The translations under genes were made by a program, and so were the position numbers. Source: Onchocerca volvulus (Eukaryota; Nematoda; Chromadorea; Rhabditida; Onchocercidae). Taken from it: a stretch of 64,000 nucleotides of DNA. The notes beneath the pieces are model-generated. The model was not told the DNA's origin. It searched no databases and worked only from the letters and a program-made list of their open reading frames with translations. Shown here one piece after another: positions 54,085-64,000 of the stretch. The stretch covers positions 1,238,188-1,302,187 of the forward strand of contig HG738140.1 in assembly GCA_000499405.2 (NCBI GenBank), given 5' to 3'. Within the stretch, counting starts at the first letter, position 1. Each line of letters opens with the position of its first letter.

Positions 54085-57000
54085 TCAACCGTTTTTGTCA
54101 TTCTTATCATCATCCTTATTGTCTTTGTTATCTTTGTCACCATCATTTCGTTTATCGGATTTTAATTTTAAAACAATTTTTTTCTTGAATGGACAATGCC
54201 TGAAAAAAAAAATAATCAGATGAGTGAAATAACTAGTGACATACTGAATATTTTAATTGTTTATAACTAATAAAGTAATTAAGAGAAGAAAGGAAAACTA
54301 ATGGTGATGTCGTCAAAATGACGTATGGCGAATTTTTTAATATGATAAGTCTAAAAATAATAGATAAATTAATAAAATTAATAGCTCTGAGGATGTCTGA
54401 ACATAGCTCTAGGATCGTCTAATATTATGATTAAAAGTGGAAATAAGAACAAAAAATTGGCAGTAGTATTTAAAAAAAGTGAAATATTTCAACAAAAAAA
54501 AAAAAATTATTTTTAAATGATAGTGAAAAATATTTATATGTTCGTCTCATCTACTTGGACAATAGTATCAACCTAATGAAAATACTCATCGGAAGTCCCG
54601 AGAAAATCTGATGACTGAGGGAGAGTTATTTGCAAGAGCATGTTCCTGTTACCAATTTGTACTAGATGAAAAAAAGGGGGGACTTACTCTAAAATGATGT
54701 TGTAAAACCACCAAGCGAGGGGTACCGAGCGAATTATTCGCAATATAGGCGACTCTCTGAAATAACAGAAGTCACCTTATGAACATTTCATTTCATTTAA
54801 TATCTTGTAATGAAATGTTAAATAATTTTGAAGGAAAAAAAAACCTACCTGCAAGGATGAAAAAGGAAATGATTACTCACATCAAAGTATGATTTTCTGG
54901 TCCACTCGCGTGACATATTTTGCACGGCTTCATACACGCCAATTTTGGACATTCCTTTTTATCATGATCTTGGGGAAATTTGTGAATAGCCATACAATAT
55001 CGGCAAGGATGTGTCTGAAAAACAAGGAATACAAGTAAGAAAATCAGGTAATGAAATTAGCTCGGGAATTCTTTTCGGCTGAGAAAGCATACATTCAGAC
55101 ATATATTTGTAACTTAATAAATGTTAATCGAAAGAAGATAAAACAAAATTTAAAAAAAAAATGATTCAAGTATAAAATAAAGCATTTTGAGCTTTGAATT
55201 TCAAATAATCCAAATATAAAGTTTGGGTCATTCAAATCTGAAGTTTGAAAACCTAAAATTTTCCAAAAAAGAAAAAAAAAAGACAAAATAAATTATACTT
55301 ATCAATATCGCACAAATATACAGCTTAATAACGCTCAGGTTTATTTTGCTGACAGTTGAAGAGACGGCATATCATTTTCTCGAATTTCTTTGAGCTTATT
55401 TAATTGCTGATTGCAGAAACTTTCATTCAAAGTGAGATTCTGCTTTTTTTTTAATGGCCTGAATCATCAGCTATCAATATGGATACAGGTCAACTGAATT
55501 TAACTTCATAATTTTAACATCTCAGACATTATATTATTCTTTATTGAACGGTAATCGATTCCACTGATATTTATCAAAAATATATGAATCACAGAACTTC
55601 ATTACCGATGTGGATGGTCTAATGCTTTGTAAATCTGATTGTAGATTTCCAGGCGGCAAATGTGAAGAAGTAGGTGTGATGGGTGATGTGCCGAATAATG
55701 AAGAATTCAAATTTGGTATGAAGGAATCAAATTGAGCCGGATGATTCGAAATCGGATCTCGAGAAGCAACTGGTAAATAGCTGGGAAATCGTAAGGGCGA
55801 AAATGGTGGAGACCTAAAATTATTTCCAAAATTATCATTCCGTGATGTTACGGACTCTTGTAAGTCTGCTTGATGATCGATTGAATCTAATAAGTCAGTC
55901 TTTGGTATTGTATTTTTTCCCTCCGGTGACATCCGTCTTGGTATTACTGATGGGACTGCTGATTCTACCAGATCTATCAAGTTTTGCAAAAGATGATTTC
56001 CTGGTTCACAGTAATTGTACAATTCCCTGAAAATCATTTTGACATAATAAACAAATTATACTCACTTATGGCCAACAAAGGTTGTTTTGGGTACAATCGA
56101 TCTGCTTTAGTCATCCAAATAATGCCTTGTGGCCAATAAAGATTATTATGGTATTTGAAAAAAGTTATAAATTCCATTTATAACTTATGACAGATATGAT
56201 AATCCGATAAGAAAGTGAAAAATAACGAAAATGCGATAACTTGATCATTCATGACAAAATTGCTAACCTTTCTCTACGCTGAATATGTTCTACTGAAAAA
56301 AAATCTGTAGGCAATGAAGAACTCATGGAAATATTATCAATAGTACGCCTGAAATAAAAGAACTGTTTTATCATACGTTACATATAATTCACAACAGATA
56401 ATTCAAATAATTCTAAAATGTCCTAAAAATGCAGGAAAGTAATTAATGCAATTAATTTGTTACTTTTCTTTATGACAAATTTCATAACTGATATGTCATT
56501 AATATTGACACTAAAGGAAGAATAATCTGATGGTTTGCATTATAAATTTTTCAACAAAACATAATTGCGCTAATGTCATTAGACATATTAAAAAAATATT
56601 GTTATATAAAAAAATTTACTTTTTTTTTTAAATTGAAATGTTGCAACTAAGAGATTTCTCTCATGCAAAAAAGAAAAAAAAAGTGCAATAAATTCTGGTA
56701 AACACATGAAATGTAGCAGAATAAATGAATGGAAATAAATTATTGAAATGAACTGGAAAACAAACAGTACCAAATACTAAAAAAAACCTAGTGCCAACAA
56801 AATTTCTTTAAAAAATTTGAAATGTTAGAGTATATCTCTTTAGGTAAAAAAGAAAAAGAAGTTTTATGAAAACGTGGAATGTAGTTAAATAATAAATGGA
56901 AATATACTAATGAACTGAATTAAAGAAATGAGGTGATGAACTGAATCGAACCAATTACTTGATTAAAACTAAATTAGTAACTGAAATAAAATGAAACATT

Positions 57001-57854
57001 TAAATTGATCAAGTAAATTAATGATATAAACTAGGTCAAATTTAAAGTTTCCATCCAATAATTAGAATAATAGTTTTATTTCGTAACAATAAGCCAAACC
57101 ATGAATCATAGAGTTGAGATTCCAGAGTACCATGCTCTACGAGAGGTAATGATGTAAAGTGTAATACACTCTCAATCTTCTCTCTGATAATCGGTGATGA
57201 AAGTGGTGAATCGTAACCATTATCAAACTGCAAAATGATTGAGATAGTAAACGATTTAAAAATTAAATTTCATTGAAATAGTTAACTAAGTAAATCGAAA
57301 ATAACATTTTAATAACAATAGCATTGAATTAGGCAATATATATGTATATCAGAAGCATAAAACAAGCCAAGTGTTGGCTAACAAAAGATCAAATAGCTTT
57401 GAATTGAGCTTATTTCGAGAGATTTAATTTTTTTGAAAGATTTAATCGACTGTTAAAATCAAATTAGCTTTGCAAGAAATACTGTACCGAATAATTTGAT
57501 AGTTCTTGATAATCTTTATGTTATCAGAAAAATTGAAGTGAGATGAATATTTATGTAACCTAGTTGATGTCAAATTAATCTAATTATAGACTTAATTAAT
57601 ACATACAGATATATAATAAAATTATTTAGTTAATTAAGATTTTGAAAGATTTTGAATAAAATACAAACCGGTTTGTATTCTTCATCTAGATCATTCCTTA
57701 GATCATGAAGTGCTTCTGATCGATTTCGTTTATGATCGCTTTCTTTTTTCTGATCATATTGCTTCTGATTCTTTCCTTTTTTCTCATTATTTCCTTGCTC
57801 CGCACTATTTTCTTTTTCTGGCTCTGAACGGCATTCGCGATTATTAGTATCCAT
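54085..57854 (-). CDS. nos: Nanos-type CCHC zinc-finger protein
   Basis: Six exons (57854-57669, 57227-57100, 56348-56268, 56026-55606, 55014-54881, 54199-54085) join in frame to 354 residues. The C-terminal part has two zinc knuckles: C276-x2-C279-x9-H289-x4-C294 and C303-x2-C306-x7-H314-x4-C319. The second matches the nanos spacing exactly, and the linker CPKL plus C-x2-C-HASG...HT..HCP resembles nanos. The first is shorter than in fly or human nanos. Nanos proteins bind RNA with Pumilio and repress translation, chiefly in germ cells. The N-terminus is hydrophilic and charged; the middle (about 150-270) is Ser/Pro-rich and probably disordered. The tail is Lys/Asp-rich. A CATTTCAG site lies 23 bases before the ATG. 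Exon 2 uses a weak donor (gtttgg). The alternative reading is a nematode-specific CCHC protein unrelated to nanos. Confidence 0.72.
54688..54756 (-). other. Candidate 69-base cassette exon inside the nanos-type zinc knuckle
   Basis: Between the last two coding exons, a segment has a TTATTTCAG acceptor and a GTAAGT donor. It is 69 bases, with the same phase on both sides and no internal stop. Inclusion would insert 23 residues (starting IESPILRIIRSV) between H314 and the final cysteine. Retention of its downstream intron instead gives an immediate TAA. Confidence 0.55.
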
Positions 57855-57875
57855 TGTATAGCCAGCAAAATTGAA

Positions 57876-57879
57876 GCTG
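57876..57879 (-). promoter_or_regulatory. Putative spliced-leader acceptor, nanos-type gene
   Basis: The minus strand reads gtcatttcag with the AG at 57878-57877, 23 bases before the ATG at 57854. No other splice partner is apparent, so a trans-splice acceptor is likely. Confidence 0.45.
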
Positions 57880-60800
57880 AAATGACAAAAAGTAATTAAT
57901 TAATGTAAGATTTTGTCCTTTGTCTCTCTTAGTATGATAAGATGGGTTTTATCAAAATAATAACATTTTTCGCATTTTCGTTACATGACCTTTTCCGGAA
58001 AACAGTACTTCACTGATCCGGTAACATCCGTAAAACGGAACTTTTCCCGCCCTCTTACTCTATCGTTTGGTTAATTGTACTGATTCTCGGATCGCATATT
58101 TCGACGTGAAAAATAAAAAATTAAATAATAAGCATGATAACATTATTCTAATATGATAATATGCACTAATTCCCGCTTTACTTTCGCATTTATACACGAT
58201 ATATTTCGGCTAAGCGTCATGATAATATTCCTCAAGACCTTTGACCTCTGTATTAAAGATTACTATTTCTTCCCAAAGCAAAGTTGGACTATAGAATGTA
58301 CAGGAAAAAAGGAAAAGAGCGACAAACCTAAAAAATGAATTAGCAACTTATTTTCAACTTGAGGGATATCTCATGCAAGGCACTGAGTAAATAAATGAGT
58401 AAAACTTTAAAATATCAGAAATATCGAGAAAACGAAATTTATGCAATGATTGTCAACCTTTTTTTTTTCTTTTATTATCTCACGTACGCGTAAATTTCTC
58501 GATTGTCTCACGTTCGTGTCAACCTTCGATCAAAATCAGAAGTTCATATATTAAAAAAAAAAAAGAAAAAAAAAGAACAGAAAAGGAACGGATTTTTGTT
58601 AAAGCTATAAATATTAGATAGCTTATAGCAATCTATAGAATACCAAATTATCGTCAGAAGAACCGTGCGGTTGTTTTTTTCCAAGTGATAGACAACCTAG
58701 GCTAATTTATCACCGGGAGATTATCACTTATCACTGAGATATCCCGAATTACCGCTGCATAGCGTGTACCAAGAAAAATTGAGAAAAAGACAAATTTTTG
58801 AATAATTTTACGGCGGTTAATTTCCTCACGCCCATTACCCCTCCTCATACGCCTAGTTTTCTCACGCCCACTTATTCTAGTTCGAATTTATTGATTGAAA
58901 CGTATAGAATGATGGAGCCAGTTATCTAGCATATTGCTTAAATCATCTTCAATTTAACAGATTTTTTTACAAAAATAGATAATGGTAATCTTGTGAGTAT
59001 TCTGGGCATTGCTTTATTGATTTTAAAGGTTTTACGAAGATTGAAACTTTCGTGAACCTAATTAATGCGTCATCCATCCTGTCCGGTAAATTGTTGTTTG
59101 GAAGATATCGAAATATGACCGGGAAAATATTCTCAGTACGTAATTCGCATCATCCATTCCGTCGAAGAAGTATGATTTGGAAAGTAGCAAAGCACGGCGA
59201 AAAATATATCATCTGTGCGTGATTCATCCATTCCATCGGATTCGTATCATCTGGATTCATTCCGTCGGATTCATATCATCTGGATTCATTCCGTCATCCG
59301 TTCCGTCGGTATAGCATCGTTCAATTGATCGATTCCGTCGCAGAAACATCGTTTGAACGATTACTGAAGCATGGCGAAGAATAATATATCCTCAGTGCAT
59401 AATTCATCCATTCCGTCGGGGTAGTATCATTTGTTAAGTATCAAGGTGCAGGCAAGAAATATATCATCTGCACGTACGTGATTCGTGTCATTCATCTCGT
59501 TAAAGTAAATAATGGATTAGAGAGTATCAAAGCTTGGCTATTCTCAGTGCGTGATTTGCGTCATCCATTCCGTCGCAGGAGCATCGTTTGGAAGAATCAA
59601 AGTATGATGAGGAATATATATCATCTATGCGTGATTCACGTCATTCGTCGTGTCAGATTAATATTGTTTTGAAAGTATCAGAGATTGACTGTCCTCAGTG
59701 TGTGCGTGATTCGCAACATCCATCCCGTTGAGGTAAAATGTGCATTTGGAAAGTATCAACTATGACTGTTCTCATTGCGTGATTCGCGTCATCTATTCCG
59801 TCGATATCAAAACATGACTGTTCTCAGTGCGTGATTCGGGAAGAATCAAAATATCATCTGTACGTGATTTACGTCATCCAAGCGTTGAAGTAAATTTGGA
59901 TTGGAAAGTATCAAACATACTGTTCTCATTTGCGTGATTCGCATCATCCATCCCGTCGGTATCGAAACATGATTGTTCTTAGTTTGTGATTCGCGTCATC
60001 CATCCCGTCGGTATCAAAACATGATTGCTCTCAGTGCATGATTCGTGTCATTCATATTGTTTGGAAGGATCAAAATATCATCTGTACGTGATTTACGTCA
60101 TCCAAGCGTTGAAGTAGATTTGGATTGGAAAGTATCAAAATATGATGAAGAATATATCCCATTATTATCCAGAAAATTACGAATACTATATCATATATAT
60201 CGGAGAGTAAAATATTGAACAAATTGGCATCACCTATAATTCAATCAAAACAACACATACTTCTTGCATGACAAACTTCTGAAGTACGAAGATATGCAAT
60301 GCTATTAAGCTTGTCAAGTTAACCATAAATCTCATAATTATTAAACGTGCGCGCATACCTCATGGTGATGTGATGAGGTCAAATCGACTGATCGATATTT
60401 ATCGAGCGAATTATTTCGCATCAATGTCGCGAAACATTTACTCTATTATGATTCCCGACCTTTCTATGGGGTCAATCTTCTCTGTGCTATTTCAATTCTC
60501 TCCTTTAGCATTTGCCCTTTGCTATATTATTTTCGCCGCCACGAACTTATGACCCCAACATCAAAATATCGCATTGCGTCTCATCTACGGAATTGTATGA
60601 TGATTTCGTGTTGCGTCGCAGAATTATCTATCTCTTTCTTAATTCTTCATCGCGAACTCTTGATTCTTACATTTAATACTTCAAGATATTTTATTGATTC
60701 TTGATTAATATGAATAGCAAAATTGCTTGAATCATTATTTCTTCATCTTTTCTCATTCTTTCAATGGGAAATTCTGAAGTCCAGGATTTTGCATAATCCT

Positions 60801-62167
60801 TCGATAGAATATTTTGTATTTCAGGATTCCGATGAAAAAATTCATTGAAATTATCAGTGATATAAATCGCATGATATATTCCAAGATATCATTTTATATT
60901 GATGTTATTCTGCGTAGCAGTTGATGTCTTGCATTTGCTATTATTAATAAACGGTGGATGAAGTTTGTGTGGATTAACATAAATGTTTGTGTATAATTGA
61001 AAAAGTTTTATTTATTACATTTCTAAATTATAAAAATAAGTAATTACATTCAATATTGTCATCTATCAAAAATAGGGAAAACATATTAAAAAAAAAAAAA
61101 AAGTTTGGAAATTTTTAAAATTTTTGAATATTTTATATTTCTCAAATTTTATTAAACTAAAACAATAATTGATATCGTACCAACGCAAAAAAAATTAGGA
61201 AAAGTCAAGAAAGAATTGCTTACTTAAGATGATTCTCGGAAGATTAGCCGATCACTGGCAAGATAATTTGGTAATCAAATACAAATTTGCAAAATAAACC
61301 GAATAAATTACTTTTCAAAGATCAACTCCATTTTCCTTGATCTTTTGCATTGTTTTTGATCATTTTGATCTAATTCAGTTATAAAAATATTCAGACATTT
61401 TTATTGTAACATCGAAAATTACTATAGCATAATATTAAAATTTAAAAAAGATTTTAAAATTAAAATTGTCAATTTAAAATGTTGCATAAAATTCAAAAAA
61501 GTGACTTTTTTAGTTTTTAGTGTGCAAGATAATCTTTCGTAAAAATTGTTCACATGTATGGAAAGCAATTCGATTTGTTCCAATTATCAGCAACTTATCT
61601 TTTACATAATATATCCATAAATATGCAAATAATAGTAATTATGGTACATTTTCTGATTGATTTTTTTTTTTCATTTATTTGAAATTATTACTATAACAAG
61701 TTTATTCCATATTATATTTGTATCACTTGGAATATTTTAACAGTTCATAGCGAACATCATTTCAAAATTTCCAAAAGATAAAACGATAAACAAATTGATG
61801 TCACCCGATGTCACCACTCAGAAATGCGCATTTGTCCGATTGTAATAATTGACTGATAACGGATGATTGGTTCTTTTTTCTATTGATAATCACGTAGAAT
61901 ATTTTTTCACAGAATAATCAAATCACGTTTTATACGTTTTCGCTAACTGCCTATTAAGTCAAATGATAATCTTCCAATAGCTACGCTTTACAGGAAGTCT
62001 TCCTTCAGAAACTTTATAGATGACGTGTCAATTTTGATACGATTTTAAGAATCAGAATTTTTCATTTTCCTGAAAATATCTTCTCTATTCCATTTTAATT
62101 TCGAATTTCGAATTCTTTGTTAAATGTAACGGAGAAAGTTTATACTGTCCCGAATATTTCAATACAA
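57880..62167. other. Divergent intergenic region
   Basis: Between the minus-strand nanos-type gene and a plus-strand gene. It holds the upstream sequences of both and a large degenerate minisatellite at about 59.0-60.2 kb. Frames at 58153-58338 and 60370-60704 show no recognisable motif or splice support. Confidence 0.5.
59040..60160. repeat. GC-richer degenerate minisatellite, unit about 80-100 bases
   Basis: At least ten irregular copies share 'ctcagtgcgtgattcgcgtc', 'atccattccgtcg', 'tttggaaagtatcaaa' and 'catgactgttctcag'. Higher-order structure is visible: about 70-base blocks at about 59846-59914 and 60067-60140 ('atcaaaatatcatctgtacg' onward) are nearly identical. Base composition is clearly richer in GC than the surroundings. 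Confidence 0.8.
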
Positions 62168-63751
62168 ATGAATATTTGTCGGGAGAAGAATTTACAGTTG
62201 ACACGAATGACAGTTGCTGTAGCTATCATGATGATCATGTCAACAATTCTATGTTTGAAAAAGAAAAAGAAAAAAAAAAAGACGAAGAAAAAAAATTTAA
62301 ACAATTTGCAAAAAGCACTTCAATCTAATGAAAAAAAGGAAAAAGTTAGTGTTTTGCCATATTTACTCCTGTTTCGAATCTTTCCCATTCTGAATTCCAG
62401 TTAACGTCGTAAATTTTGCGTAACAAAGCGTCTGATGTCGCAGTTTTGAGGATTTTAATATTTGTCTTTCTAATATTTTGATTCTTTATTTTACATAGAA
62501 ATGATCTATTTTTCTGGCAAAATAATCCAAATTTGCCCTTTCGCATTTTACTCCTAAAATGAGCTAATTTTGCTTTTTGATTTGAAAAACTTTTAATAAA
62601 TATTTATTACATTATTGCTTGCTTACTAGTGTAACTAATTAAATTAATTAGCGCGTATTTATTAAGTTAAAATGTTATTTAATTGTTGTTACAACTTAAT
62701 CGATCAATTTCTTTTAGGTTGAAAAAGATACACCTAAAATTGAATCAAAAGGAAAAGAGAATTTATTAACTTCAGATCAACCAGCGGAAACGATAAATAA
62801 CAAACAAGTATGCCATTTTTTTTTTTTATTTCTTAAAATTTTGTGAAATCTTTAATTTAAGAGAAAACTTTACTTGATCCATTCAATCAGCTCTATGAAC
62901 TTTATATATTAATCATTTTATTTGTTCTGTCAAATTTCGGATATTTTTATTGAATTGATCAGGAAATGCTTCCCCTAACTTTTCATATTCTCAAAGTGAT
63001 CTTTACAAACGGAAAATGTATGTAAGTATCATACATCCTTACGTGATGTTTTTTCTATCATCTTCCTTCTACCATTTCCATCATTTCAACTCTTTCTTGC
63101 AAGAAAAATAAAATGAAAAATACTCTTAAAATTTGAAATTTATAGAGTAAAGAAAAAATTCCAAATATAATTTATCTTCTTAATTTTTTTTTTTTTTTTT
63201 TACAGTCATTAAAAGATAAAGTTTACATAATAAATTTGAAGAATTCATATTTTTATATACTACATCTGGCAACAGCTATAGATTTCTGTTTAGCTTAATT
63301 TAGGCTTAATTTTACTTAATTCCCTACTTAAATTATGATCAGTGCGATCATTTTCTACACTTTTATCGTTTTATAGATTTTGCCAAATGATGATGGTAAG
63401 AAAAAAAAGAAGGCACATTATGAACATAATATATCGCCAAGTCAAGTTAGAATTTTTTTTTCTTTTTTTTCTTTTCACATTTAATAATAATTATTTGAGT
63501 GATTGCTAAAATCAGATATATTTTCATATGTTTCCAGAAGAGTATTTTCAAATATTTAAGGAGTTGAAGTTTAATTTTCTTAGTTTGGTAGTATGGATAT
63601 TTATGGTGATCAATTTGGACCATTTCTTAGTCCAGATGACAAAGAACCATTTTATCCTCCTGTTGTGGAACCTACAGCGTCAAAAAAACGAAAACGAGAA
63701 GAGGAACTCGAAAAAGATAAAGAGGAGAAAATCAAGGAAGGATTTTATCAA
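62168..63751 (+). CDS. Lysine-rich protein with N-terminal membrane anchor, unknown function, 3' incomplete
   Basis: Four exons join in phase 0 throughout (62168-62344, 62718-62807, 63377-63445, 63584-63751; 168 codons) and the last ends at a good gtaaat donor, so the gene continues past the window. Residues 14-30 (MTVAVAIMMIMSTILCL) form one hydrophobic segment, followed directly by a run of lysines: a signal anchor with a basic stop-transfer side. The remainder is hydrophilic, with KRKREEELEKDKEEKIKEG near the end, probably helical. A short FGPFLSPDDKEPFYPPVVEP segment is proline-rich. I do not recognise a family. The start codon choice is uncertain because the open frame extends upstream without another ATG. 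A further splice-flanked segment at 62962-63021 does not fit the phase and is omitted. Confidence 0.5.
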
Positions 63752-64000
63752 GTAAATTGTTTTTAAAATTACACCATACTTATTCATCTGTAAAAAAAAA
63801 AAAGTGGTAATGCTATGTTTGATTGATTTCCCTTTAAATTTCATGATTTCTTGGACTAGTAAAAGTAATAGAATAATTTATAATTCTAGTCATAATATTA
63901 GCGTAATTTTCATATGTGATAATCTTTTGTTGTGACAGAAAATCCATTGATTTTTTCTAAATTCTGAAATTCAAAAAAAAAAAAAAAAAGATATTAGCTT

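Noticed and set aside
53792..54088. 98-codon minus-strand frame
   Set aside because: Lies downstream of and barely overlaps the nanos-type stop in a different frame; Phe/Leu-rich from AT-rich 3' UTR sequence.
62962..63021. Splice-flanked segment with a good gtaagt donor
   Set aside because: It does not fit the phase-0 junctions of the neighbouring exons; could be a pseudo-exon.

Overview
This is AT-rich eukaryotic DNA carrying multi-exon genes with GT-AG introns whose acceptors are mostly of the short TTTCAG type. Introns vary from under 100 bases to several kilobases. The gene content (R-Ras, a MARCH-type RING-CH ligase, a SUZ-domain protein, proteasome ATPase RPT3, a nanos-type zinc-finger protein) is metazoan. 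TTTCAG-like sites 25-50 bases upstream of several start codons look like spliced-leader acceptors. Together this suggests a nematode, probably a filarial-type parasite; the genus cannot be fixed from the sequence alone.

Layout. A complete nine-exon plus-strand gene (716-5966) encodes a secreted protein of the agmatine deiminase / Porphyromonas-type PAD fold whose catalytic residues appear to be lost. It converges on a six-exon minus-strand R-Ras gene (8138-14521). A repeat-rich gap follows (14.5-20.2 kb). A very long minus-strand MARCH E3 ligase gene occupies 20.2 to at least 35.4 kb; it carries a tandemly duplicated exon and a GC-AG intron. The stretch 35.4-43 kb is intron or intergenic DNA with minisatellites and an inverted pair of dispersed repeats.

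Three minus-strand genes are packed into 43-58 kb: a SZRD1-like SUZ-domain gene with a proline-rich tail (a degraded coding segment lies in its first intron), rpt-3, and a nanos-type gene. A 69-base optional exon would split the second zinc knuckle of the nanos-type protein. A degenerate minisatellite fills about 59.0-60.2 kb. A lysine-rich membrane-anchored protein of unknown function starts at 62168 on the plus strand and runs off the end.

The neighbouring genes do not form an obvious pathway. RPT3 is a housekeeping proteasome ATPase, the MARCH protein is a predicted membrane ubiquitin ligase, R-Ras is a membrane GTPase, and the SUZ and nanos proteins are predicted RNA-associated regulators. 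Spacings above 1 kb between same-strand genes argue against a tight nematode operon. Exon boundaries were set by reading frame continuity, splice consensus and remembered family patterns; no alignment was run.
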